From: an uncultured Bacteroides sp.
GTDB taxonomy: Bacteria; Bacteroidota; Bacteroidia; Bacteroidales; Bacteroidaceae
Reading direction: 5' to 3'
Assembly: GCA_947646015.1 (NCBI GenBank)
Contig: CANSEY010000013.1
Span: 41,077-105,076, forward strand
DNA length: 64,000 nt
Below are positions 25,837 to 33,204 of this stretch, piece after piece. Each line of letters opens with the position of its first letter. Position 1 is the stretch's first letter. The notes beneath the pieces are model-generated. The model saw only the letters and a list, made by a program, of their open reading frames with translations. It did no database searches and had not been told where the DNA came from. The position numbers and the translations under genes are program-made.

Positions 25837-26178
25837 CTATGCCGGAACTGTTTTTGAGGGATTGCCGGTCACGTACCGGATGATTTCTTCCCCGCTTGTT
25901 TCACCTTTGAGGTATGACAGCAGGCGTGGGAAAAACAGTTCAGGACAGTCCGTACCCACCTGGGAACTTGCTCCATTCCCGGTTGCGCATATGGCGAACC
26001 TGCCCAGTCCCAGACTTTGCGACTGTGGCACGATATGGAATGACAGCTTGTCCGTGGCGTTGATATGCAATCCCCGGCGGTAGGTGTAGAATGTCTTGGG
26101 TTCGCCGGTATCGTTATCCAAAGCTATCCGCTTATAACTGTTGGCTTTCAACAGCCTTATCAATTCCTGATTGGTCAT
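25837..26178 (-). CDS. small hypothetical protein
   Basis: 113 residues starting MTNQELIRLLKANSYKRIAL. It includes FYTYRRGLHINATDKLSFHI and GRFAICATGNGASSQVGTDC. Soluble, no motif I recognise. It follows the gene ending at 26200 by 21 bp and is separated from the DUF4120-like gene by repeat copy C. Confidence 0.68.
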   Translation of the reverse strand: MTNQELIRLLKANSYKRIALDNDTGEPKTFYTYRRGLHINATDKLSFHIVPQSQSLGLGRFAICATGNGASSQVGTDCPELFFPRLLSYLKGETSGEEIIRYVTGNPSKTVPA

Positions 26179-26199
26179 AATCTTTCTGTTTTTGGTTTG

Positions 26200-26718
26200 T
26201 CAAATAGGTTTTACCGGTCTGGCTTCCATCACCGCAGAACGGATTTTGGCTTCCAATGCCGTATGATTTTCTTTCTTGACCCGTAGTTTCTGCCGAAACT
26301 GTTGCAGCTGCCCGTCGGTGGCTTCATCGAAGAACAGGTTGTTTGTGCGCTGGTATTCCAGATACTCCTTCTCTTTCCTTTCCGCGATGGTAATCTGTGC
26401 CTTTGCCGTTGACAATCTCGACAGGCAGGAGTTGAAACCGGTCCGGAGTCCGGTGCGTTTGTCGTAATAACTGTAATAGGTGTGAATATGCTTGCGAGGG
26501 TACAGGCATTGCAGCCGGGCTTCGCGCCAGCGGACCACCCAGCGGTAGCGTTCGTGCAGTTCCCTTGGCAGGTCATACGAGTGAAGCCGGACTGTATCGC
26601 CGGCTTCATCCCTGTATTCGATGGAGATACGTACCCAATGCCCGATTTGCAGTTCCCGTTCTGCTTTTGCAAGCTCTTTGGCGTATTCCCACCAGTCATC
26701 CATTCTTTCCTGTGCCAT
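26200..26718 (-). CDS. hypothetical basic protein
   Basis: 172 residues from MAQERMDDWWEYAKELAKAE. Rich in Arg, Tyr and Trp (RWVVRWREARLQCLYPRKHI, YYSYYDKRTGLRTGF), then a charged helical C-terminus (ITIAERKEKEYLEYQRTNN). It could bind nucleic acid, but no known domain is visible. The ATG at 26718 is preferred to the one at 26742, which overlaps the upstream gene ending at 26729. Confidence 0.65.
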   Translation of the reverse strand: MAQERMDDWWEYAKELAKAERELQIGHWVRISIEYRDEAGDTVRLHSYDLPRELHERYRWVVRWREARLQCLYPRKHIHTYYSYYDKRTGLRTGFNSCLSRLSTAKAQITIAERKEKEYLEYQRTNNLFFDEATDGQLQQFRQKLRVKKENHTALEAKIRSAVMEARPVKPI

Positions 26719-26728
26719 ATTGGAATTA

Positions 26729-27439
26729 TTATGATAGTGCAACCGTCTCTAAAAATTTCAGGTAGGCGGAAATCGCCTTGTGGCAGCCGGAAAAATCAGG
26801 GCTGCGGCTTCCCCTCGGCCTGCTGTAGGTGATGCTCCCGGACTTGTCCAACTGTTTCACGCGGCTGCCCAGCACGCCCTTGGTCCGGATATGTATTTCA
26901 AAGCCGTCCCGTTTGGCAATCTCAAGGAACATCGTGCCCGTAATCCGTTCCCCTTCCAGGAATTTCTGTTTATGCTCATCGAGCAACAGCTGATGTTGCT
27001 CTTCACGTACCCTGCGCTCTTCCGCCTTTTTCTGTTCCTGTTCCCTGCGTTTCTGTTCCTGCTCCCTTTTGTATGCTTCACGGGCTTGCAGCAAGGGTGC
27101 GGTGTCGAGTCCGAGGGCCTCGAACACGCGGATGGAGAGCAGCTTGACAAAAGATCCTTTTTCCGCACTCTGAAGCGTATCCGCAATCCAGTTCCTGCAA
27201 TAAGCGGCGGCTTCCTCCCTGCGGTTTTCCCCGTTGAGGAACCGGCGGGAATACTGCCCGCAGGAGAAGCATACGTTTTCAATCTTGCAGACCACATGGA
27301 AACAGTCCTCGTCCTCATTCCCGTATTCATTCTTTTCCGACAACGAGAGATACACGTTCTCGGCATACGGTTCCAGTTCCATATAAGGGGCCACGACGGT
27401 ATTACCGTCAGACTTGTATCTGAATACTTTTGCTTTCAT
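26729..27439 (-). CDS. hypothetical protein with charged coiled coil
   Basis: 236 residues. The N-terminal domain (residues 1-115) has CFHVVCKIENVCFSCGQYSR. A highly charged helix from about 120 to 165 (YKREQEQKRREQEQKKAEER) is probably a coiled coil. The C-terminal domain has FLEIAKRDGFEIHIRTKGVL and SITYSRPRGSRSPDF. Unknown function. It starts two bases before the previous gene's end at 27441, so it is co-transcribed. Confidence 0.68.
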   Translation of the reverse strand: MKAKVFRYKSDGNTVVAPYMELEPYAENVYLSLSEKNEYGNEDEDCFHVVCKIENVCFSCGQYSRRFLNGENRREEAAAYCRNWIADTLQSAEKGSFVKLLSIRVFEALGLDTAPLLQAREAYKREQEQKRREQEQKKAEERRVREEQHQLLLDEHKQKFLEGERITGTMFLEIAKRDGFEIHIRTKGVLGSRVKQLDKSGSITYSRPRGSRSPDFSGCHKAISAYLKFLETVALS

Positions 27440-27440
27440 C

Positions 27441-27809
27441 TTACATATTTTTTGATTGTCCGTTCATATAATCCGTAATTCTCATTTCCAGTTCATCGTA
27501 TATCCGGTTGAACTGCTCCTGGTACTCTTCCAGAAAAGCCCCGTCCGTATCGCACATGTCTTCGAGCGTCCTTCCGTTTGCACGGCACAGCTCCGCATCG
27601 GCCAGCTCACTGACAATCTCGCTGAGCATCGAGCGGTCGTCTTCGGAAAGCAACCCTTCTTTCTTCAGGTGGCAGTAGTTGCGGATATTGTTTAGTAAAT
27701 GCAGGTCCGCCCCTTCCCACCGTCTGTCTGGGAAGAGCGAGAATGCCTGTTTCAGTTCGTCGGGCTGTCCGCCCCACCATTCGTTCAAATTGTTCGGTTC
27801 CATATTCAT
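27441..27809 (-). CDS. small acidic hypothetical protein
   Basis: 122 residues from MNMEPNNLNEWWGGQPDELK. A longer frame runs upstream into the DnaJ-domain gene and is rejected. Mostly helical and acidic, with RNYCHLKKEGLLSEDDRSML and LEEYQEQFNRIYDELEMRIT. No known domain. It lies between two genes at spacings of 1-4 bp, within one operon. Confidence 0.68.
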   Translation of the reverse strand: MNMEPNNLNEWWGGQPDELKQAFSLFPDRRWEGADLHLLNNIRNYCHLKKEGLLSEDDRSMLSEIVSELADAELCRANGRTLEDMCDTDGAFLEEYQEQFNRIYDELEMRITDYMNGQSKNM

Positions 27810-27813
27810 AAAT

Positions 27814-28836
27814 TTAATTGGTTGTTGCCTGTCTGGTTTGCCATTGCCGATGGGCGATGATGTATTCCTGTCGTTCCTGCTCCAGTAACACTTCCGTTTC
27901 AGGAGTGTAGCCGAGAAAACGGATGTAACCGCCATTATATCCCGTGAGCTTGCATTGGATACCGGCTTTCTCCAATTTGTCTATCCGTTTCTGCGCCAGT
28001 TTCGCGCTTGAGTAATCCTTCGGCCAGAAATAGTGCTCGCCCTGCGAGCCGTAATGGTCTTCCCCGAGTATCATTTCACCGGAATGCCTCCTGTGCTCGA
28101 TGAAATCGAAACGGGCTGTGCCCAATGCCTGCCTAATTGCCTTGTGTGCGGCACCTTCGGGATGTTTGAATACCTCCGGCTTGTCCTTCTCCTTGCAGTC
28201 CAGTTTGGGTAGCTCCACTTTATACGGTTGCCTGTAACTGCCTATTCCCATCGTCATATAGAAATTGGTGTGGTGGTAATCCATCATCAAGTCGCTGTCG
28301 TCGAAATTGTACGACATGACGAAATCGCATATATTCATCATTACCTCTTTGGCTCTGTCAGTAAGTGATTCGTCGGATTCGATACAATAATGATTGATTT
28401 CGTCCTGAACTTTGCCGGACTCTCTGGTAAACGCCTCGAAATCCGCTTTCATAAGCCGGACATGGATGGAATTGTAGTTTTCGCGTCTGACGGAAAACCT
28501 GTATCTCGGATAGGTCTCTTTCAGCCATATCCGTGTCAGCTCCACAATTTCAGGAGCATGCTGTCCCTTGTAGTTGCGGCCTTTCCAACGGTATTCGTTA
28601 TACACGTATTCGGTGTATTCCCTTGCCGTCGCTCCCGAATAGTCGTGTTCGTAGCCGCTTGTGCTTACGGAAACATCCTGCCTGTCTTTCCATACATCGT
28701 ACAGTTTTTCAAATTCGGTATTCACCTGCTGCATGATGGCGGTGTCACCACCCTTGTCCGGGTGGTGCTCCAATGCCAGCCGGCGGTACTCCTTCTTCAA
28801 GTCCGCCAGACTTCGTATGTTCTGAAAATAAGTCAT
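27814..28836 (-). CDS. DnaJ-domain protein
   Basis: 340 residues. The first 55 residues form a J domain with LKKEYRRLALEHHPDKGGDT, including the HPD that stimulates Hsp70. The remaining 280 residues are unlike normal DnaJ: there is no Gly/Phe region or zinc fingers. The end, KLAQKRIDKLEKAGIQCKLT followed by GYNGGYIRFLGYTP, looks like a small module found in large proteins of mobile elements. It may recruit the host DnaK chaperone for the element's benefit; this is inference. Found in many Bacteroides conjugative elements. Confidence 0.85.
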   Translation of the reverse strand: MTYFQNIRSLADLKKEYRRLALEHHPDKGGDTAIMQQVNTEFEKLYDVWKDRQDVSVSTSGYEHDYSGATAREYTEYVYNEYRWKGRNYKGQHAPEIVELTRIWLKETYPRYRFSVRRENYNSIHVRLMKADFEAFTRESGKVQDEINHYCIESDESLTDRAKEVMMNICDFVMSYNFDDSDLMMDYHHTNFYMTMGIGSYRQPYKVELPKLDCKEKDKPEVFKHPEGAAHKAIRQALGTARFDFIEHRRHSGEMILGEDHYGSQGEHYFWPKDYSSAKLAQKRIDKLEKAGIQCKLTGYNGGYIRFLGYTPETEVLLEQERQEYIIAHRQWQTRQATTN

Positions 28837-28847
28837 GGTGTTTCTTT

Positions 28848-29666
28848 TTATGCCCCTGCGAGGCGGTTTATAAAATATTCCTGATAGTCAAGGTCGAGAC
28901 CGAGATTGCTGCACGCCATCCCGATGTCGTCTTCCCTGAGGTCGTCCACCTCCTGCAATTCGCGAAGATGCCGTAGTTCATCGTCCAGGTATTCCTGTGC
29001 TTTCGTATCGTTGCAACTGCATGAGTAGCGAATCTGGCTGATAATGTCTTTCTGCATATTGTCTGTTTTTAAGAAGTGTTCTTTGTAAATTTGTCGTTTG
29101 CGTTCATAATCCTGTCCGCTCCACCATTGGGTTGCAGCATCGACAAAAGCCTGCGAACCCTCTTCAGAGGGATAATCACATTCCCGAAGTCCCGTAATCT
29201 GTTCCATTACCTTGGACTCGCACGACTCCCACCAAGACAGCATTTGTTCCTTAAACTCTTTCAATGTAATGAGAGTGTTGTGCGCTTCACATTCAGAGCA
29301 CCATTCACTGTCATCGGAATCGCTGACATATTCGTTCGTATTGGCATCGACCCATGCGGTGATTTCCACGTTTGTGGAACCGCATTCTTCACATACAAGA
29401 ATTTCTGAATCATCCGGATTCTTTCTTTTAGACTTTCCGTCATAAAGCGTGACGGCACGTTCCACCAGCAGTTCCCGGCTGCTCTCCGAAAGATCCGTAC
29501 AGAACCGTTCCACCGCTCCGAATATGGCTTTGTCACTGTTCGCACACCATTTTTCCCAGAAATGTTGGTATTGCCCTCCGAACACAATTTTACATTCTTC
29601 CTTGCTCCATGCGTTCCACATATAGTAGAAGAAGCTGGAGACTGCATTTCCCGCTTGATATTTCAT
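28848..29666 (-). CDS. hypothetical protein with zinc-ribbon-like cysteines
   Basis: 272 residues. Near residues 90-130 two pairs, CEECGSTNVEI and WCSECEAHNT, are spaced like a zinc ribbon. The N-terminus reads MKYQAGNAVSSFFYYMWNAW and the C-terminus has CNDTKAQEYLDDELRHLREL. Acidic and soluble; function unknown. It starts 11 bp after the next upstream gene and ends 11 bp before the DnaJ-domain gene. Confidence 0.7.
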   Translation of the reverse strand: MKYQAGNAVSSFFYYMWNAWSKEECKIVFGGQYQHFWEKWCANSDKAIFGAVERFCTDLSESSRELLVERAVTLYDGKSKRKNPDDSEILVCEECGSTNVEITAWVDANTNEYVSDSDDSEWCSECEAHNTLITLKEFKEQMLSWWESCESKVMEQITGLRECDYPSEEGSQAFVDAATQWWSGQDYERKRQIYKEHFLKTDNMQKDIISQIRYSCSCNDTKAQEYLDDELRHLRELQEVDDLREDDIGMACSNLGLDLDYQEYFINRLAGA

Positions 29667-29677
29667 GATTTTCAGAT

Positions 29678-30262
29678 TTAAGGTTCGACATTCTTTGTTC
29701 CTTCCAGCTCCAGCTTTGCAGCCTCGTACATTTCGTTGAGCCAGTCGATGTTACTTGCACCGAGTTCAAACGGGGATTCGCAGGTAACTTCCTCAAGGCT
29801 GTCCTTTATCGTGGCCAATACCGTAAGTTTGTTGTCTGTAGCTTCAATGCCATTTACCCAACATTCGTAAGGCTCGCCGTCGTCATTGAACCATATTACC
29901 CAGACAGGGTCTTCGTCCTGACTCGTGAATGTCAGTTCCGTCAATCCGTGTGCATAGAGCAACTGACATATTGCTTCAATGATGTCCTTGCGGAGTTCTT
30001 CAATCCTGCCGCTGAAATCCATGGCAGTGTATTTTGCCCTGCCTTTTTTGCTCCGCTCCTTGAAGGACAGAACCTGCACGTCGGGATGACAGTCGAAATT
30101 CCAGTCCGTTACCTCGTCATCACCGCAGGTCGTGTGGATATTGCCGCCCAGCACCAGACCGCAGTCTTCCGTTACCATTCTTTCTGCTTGGTCGCGGTCT
30201 TCCGCCACGACAGTGTAAGTACCTTCGAAGGCGTACCTTACCTTTACATCATACTTTGCCAT
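29678..30262 (-). CDS. hypothetical acidic protein
   Basis: 194 residues starting MAKYDVKVRYAFEGTYTVVA. The first 45 residues (KVRYAFEGTYTVVAEDRDQA) resemble short domains seen in several small proteins of such elements. The middle contains EELRKDIIEAICQLLYAHGL and WVIWFNDDGEPYECWVNGIE. No catalytic motif is seen. Part of the minus-strand accessory operon. Confidence 0.68.
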   Translation of the reverse strand: MAKYDVKVRYAFEGTYTVVAEDRDQAERMVTEDCGLVLGGNIHTTCGDDEVTDWNFDCHPDVQVLSFKERSKKGRAKYTAMDFSGRIEELRKDIIEAICQLLYAHGLTELTFTSQDEDPVWVIWFNDDGEPYECWVNGIEATDNKLTVLATIKDSLEEVTCESPFELGASNIDWLNEMYEAAKLELEGTKNVEP

Positions 30263-30281
30263 AATTCTTATGATTTGATTG

Positions 30282-30791
30282 TTAATGATTTATTTGTTGA
30301 CAACTTATGATTTTATGAAATCCGGCAGGGTCAAGCCGGTAAAGCGACGGCATATTCAGCTTTACCATCGGGTAGTCTACCCAACCGCTCTGTCTCTTGT
30401 AGCCTGTATCCTCCGCCAGTTTGTTGGCTATAAGGAACTCCATGGCATCGGGATTGTTGTTGATGTCGACAAAAGCCCTGTCCGGTAAAGCAAATGCCGG
30501 TTCATTTTCAAGATTGACCGTCAGGATGGTGTAGATTTCATGTGTCTCAGGAGCTTTCAGGCACAATGCCGGCCAACCGTTTGGGTACATTTCCATTGCT
30601 ATGGAGAAGTGTCCGTCCTGATAGCGAAAAGTCCTGCCGGCAACCGGGCGATTGCACTTGACTATCTCGAAATCATCTTCTCCTTCGGTAAATGTCATCA
30701 TAGGCAAGGATACATCGGCAAAACATTCTTCATCACGGTAACAGAGGTGCTCTTTCCCGTGTGACCGGATTATTGTCAAATGGGTATTCAT
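30282..30791 (-). CDS. hypothetical protein, possibly DUF4313
   Basis: 169 residues from MNTHLTIIRSHGKEHLCYRD. An in-frame GTG at 30797 is an alternative start. It contains FSIAMEMYPNGWPALCLKAP and FVDINNNPDAMEFLIANKLA and ends with PSLYRLDPAGFHKIISC. I associate this layout with DUF4313 proteins of Bacteroides mobile elements, but with low certainty. Function unknown. Confidence 0.68.
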   Translation of the reverse strand: MNTHLTIIRSHGKEHLCYRDEECFADVSLPMMTFTEGEDDFEIVKCNRPVAGRTFRYQDGHFSIAMEMYPNGWPALCLKAPETHEIYTILTVNLENEPAFALPDRAFVDINNNPDAMEFLIANKLAEDTGYKRQSGWVDYPMVKLNMPSLYRLDPAGFHKIISCQQINH

Positions 30792-30831
30792 ATTCACAAT
30801 TGTTTTATAAAGTTATTGCTTTATTTGACTG

Positions 30832-31761
30832 TCAGGACACTATGCTTACTGCATCACCGAAGAAGGAATCACATACGCCATATACATGCTGGACGGAGTA
30901 GTCGTATTTGGAGCGTTCATCATCCAGCCGGAAACGGAAACCGTGGTAGTCTTTCACTTCCAGTTTCAGCCTTACATCCTGTTTCAGCTCCATTTCAAGC
31001 AGGCTGCCACCGCCATACATCGAACTGAACAGTCCGCAACAGTTTCCTTTGGGAATGACGATCTCTTTTAGGGAGAAGCCGGCATCATACAGTTCCTTCA
31101 GGTTAACCTTTCCGATATAGGTCAGCAGGTTGGCTCCGCAGCAGGAGTTGACAAGTTCCTGGTAGAATTGTTCGTAGGACACCTGCTCCTTGCCGTCACG
31201 CGATTTCCTGTTCGGGAAGCGTTCGTGAACCTCGTATCCGTGTTCAAGCAAGAGTTTCTTGACCTTGGCAGGATTGAGGTTCAGGGTATCCACCATGTCC
31301 CCGAAATAGGATTCCTCGTAGCGATAGCCGCCTTGCGACTCGAACCAGTTGGAATTTATGCAGTCATAGTTGGAAAGCATTTCCACCCGGATGGGTATGT
31401 CGTCCGTGCGTTTTATCAGGTCCTTCAGCACATCCGAGTCGTTACGGTTGTATATCTCATCGCGGATTTCATCCTCGTGCCAGTCGAAGAAGTCATCGAC
31501 ATCTTCCTCGTCAAAGTCACCCGATACGGTGCATCCCTCTTTTAATTTTGCGATAATCTCACGGACCGCTTCCCACTCGGCATCGCTGTACCACTCGTCT
31601 GCCTTTTCCCACAGCTCTTCGCAGTTTTTGTTGTCAAGACACTTCTGTATCAAGCCCCGATGGTCGTCAAGATTGTCATTATAATCCGTCCATACCAGCG
31701 TGTAGGCCGGTTCCATAAGGGACTTCACGAAATCCAATGTCAATGTTTTCTGTTCATCCAT
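30832..31761 (-). CDS. hypothetical acidic protein
   Basis: 309 residues starting MDEQKTLTLDFVKSLMEPAY. A strongly acidic stretch near residues 85-105 (DFDEEDVDDFFDWHEDEIRD) could mimic DNA or bind metal. The C-terminus has VIPKGNCCGLFSSMYGGGSL followed by LEMELKQDVRLKLEVKDYHG. No known family recognised. It is 40 bp from the next gene and is closed on the upstream side by a 92-bp gap. Confidence 0.7.
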   Translation of the reverse strand: MDEQKTLTLDFVKSLMEPAYTLVWTDYNDNLDDHRGLIQKCLDNKNCEELWEKADEWYSDAEWEAVREIIAKLKEGCTVSGDFDEEDVDDFFDWHEDEIRDEIYNRNDSDVLKDLIKRTDDIPIRVEMLSNYDCINSNWFESQGGYRYEESYFGDMVDTLNLNPAKVKKLLLEHGYEVHERFPNRKSRDGKEQVSYEQFYQELVNSCCGANLLTYIGKVNLKELYDAGFSLKEIVIPKGNCCGLFSSMYGGGSLLEMELKQDVRLKLEVKDYHGFRFRLDDERSKYDYSVQHVYGVCDSFFGDAVSIVS

Positions 31762-31853
31762 TTGTCTTACCTGTGTACGGCAGGATTCTGTTTCCCGTAC
31801 ATACCGTTATAAATGACGGAAGCGACCTTGCGGCCGCCTCCGTGTAAATCTCC

Positions 31854-32141
31854 TTATCCATACAGTTCCTTCACGGCCCTGTCGTATTTTTCCTTTTCCA
31901 TCTCCGTCTTCAGGTTGAAATGGAAACGGGCGGTATATCTGTAACCGGTTCTCGGCTCACCGCCGCATTGCCGTATCGCCATGTCTATCTCCCAGTCGAT
32001 ATCACCGATGCCGAGCGATATGTATGAGTGCTTTAGCATACATCCGGCAAGCCGCAGAGCGGAGTCCTTTTTGTTCTCTCTGCACAGCTTGTCGAAAGCC
32101 ATTATTGCGATTTCTCTGTTTTCTATCGTTATCGTAGTCAT
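31854..32141 (-). CDS. small hypothetical protein
   Basis: 95 residues from MTTITIENREIAIMAFDKLC. A longer frame to 32336 overlaps the upstream gene in another frame and is rejected. It includes LRLAGCMLKHSYISLGIGDI and YRYTARFHFNLKTEMEKEKY. Unknown function. It starts 10 bp after the upstream gene's end. Confidence 0.62.
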   Translation of the reverse strand: MTTITIENREIAIMAFDKLCRENKKDSALRLAGCMLKHSYISLGIGDIDWEIDMAIRQCGGEPRTGYRYTARFHFNLKTEMEKEKYDRAVKELYG

Positions 32142-32151
32142 ATATTCCAAT

Positions 32152-32466
32152 TCAGTTAAGTGTCGGACTATCCCGTTCCCTGTCCCGGCTTGCCAGCATT
32201 CCGAAATGGATACTGAATATGCGTTGTCCGAAACAGACCGGGGAATTGTATTCCACACGCTGCCACAGCGTGAAATGGTTGCCTGCATACGACCATCTGA
32301 AATATCCCGACAGCGAGCCGTACGCGGGATTGGCATTCCGGTGTATGAGCATTCTGTTCACCTCCATGATGTTGTTTGCCACCAGAAGGGTATTCAGTAT
32401 CTCCACGAACGCCATCTGCGCGTATGGGTCTGTCGGGAAGACCGGTCCGAGAAAATTGATATTCAT
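32152..32466 (-). CDS. small hypothetical protein
   Basis: 104 residues starting MNINFLGPVFPTDPYAQMAF. It contains NNIMEVNRMLIHRNANPAYG and FRWSYAGNHFTLWQRVEYNS. Soluble, no recognised domain. It starts 12 bp after the gene behind leader copy D and is probably on the same transcript. Confidence 0.65.
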   Translation of the reverse strand: MNINFLGPVFPTDPYAQMAFVEILNTLLVANNIMEVNRMLIHRNANPAYGSLSGYFRWSYAGNHFTLWQRVEYNSPVCFGQRIFSIHFGMLASRDRERDSPTLN

Positions 32467-32478
32467 AAGCGTATGTTT

Positions 32479-32976
32479 TTAATCGTAATTGTCATCGAAC
32501 ACCTCGAAACGGGGGGTGACCGTGTCGAAGTAATTGTTTGATATGCCCGGATAATACAGGAAGCCATCATCGTCTCCGTCCGGGCAGGTGTCGTCGCCGG
32601 TGGACGTGGCATTGCCGTACAGTTCCAGGTAGTGCGCTACCAGCAGGTGCGGGTCTTCCGAGCTGATGTCGTGATGACATTTGTCGCACCAGTCGAAGAA
32701 CCACTCCTTGTCGGGTTCATCCAGCTGTTCCATCGCCTCCCTGATTTCAAAGAAGTTGGGGCACAGCCACTGCCTGTTTATCAGCGAGCCGGGAATCTCT
32801 TCCCACCGCGTGTACCTGTACTCCGGGTTCTCCTCTTCCGGGAACATGTCGGAGCAGGTGCAAAGGAATTCCCCCATGTCGCCGAAGTCGGACATCTGCA
32901 ACCAGTTGTCCTTCTCCTGCCTTATGTCTATGAGATGCTGAGTGGTCACTGCCACTTCCGCTTGATTCAAGTCCAT
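32479..32976 (-). CDS. acidic hypothetical protein behind leader copy D
   Basis: 165 residues, very acidic throughout, with scattered Cys and Trp (EFLCTCSDMFPEEENPEYRY, EWFFDWCDKCHHDISSEDPH). The C-terminus DDTCPDGDDDGFLYYPG is almost all acidic. Acidic small proteins on mobile elements are sometimes DNA mimics against restriction, but I see no ArdA-type motif, so this is only a suggestion. It starts 25 nt after structured repeat copy D. Confidence 0.68.
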   Translation of the reverse strand: MDLNQAEVAVTTQHLIDIRQEKDNWLQMSDFGDMGEFLCTCSDMFPEEENPEYRYTRWEEIPGSLINRQWLCPNFFEIREAMEQLDEPDKEWFFDWCDKCHHDISSEDPHLLVAHYLELYGNATSTGDDTCPDGDDDGFLYYPGISNNYFDTVTPRFEVFDDNYD

Positions 32977-33001
32977 AATCGTTTTTTATTGTAGTTAATG
33001 A

Positions 33002-33177
33002 CCGGAACCGGGGATTCCATTCCACAGGCCCCAAAAGGTCCGTATCCCGGCTGTGCAGGGTTTTCCGGGGAAATACCGCAGCCTCCGGCGAGGATGATTT
33101 CTCCGGAAACCGCTCGCGGCATGACCTTGCACAGCCGATGGGGATACGGGCTACCTTTGCCTGTGGAATGGATTCTG
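33002..33177 (-). promoter_or_regulatory. structured repeat/leader element, copy D
   Basis: A small hairpin, CCGG/CCGG (33002-33011), lies near the gene. The outer stem pairs CCATTCCACAGGC with GCCTGTGGAATGG. The middle stem pairs CCGTATCC with GGATACGG and GGCTGTGCA with TGCACAGCC. The inner stem includes TTCCGG/CCGGAA. The tip is GCC-TCC-GGC between ATACCGCA and GAGGATGAT. Also AAAGGT faces ACCTTT. It lies between the methylase-helicase gene (ends 33205) and the gene starting at 32976. Confidence 0.8.
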
Positions 33178-33204
33178 CGGTTCCCTGTGTCTGTACTCAT
33201 TTTG

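Noticed and set aside
32479-32976. ArdA-type antirestriction protein
   Set aside because: The protein is acidic and on a mobile element, but the characteristic ArdA motifs are not visible.
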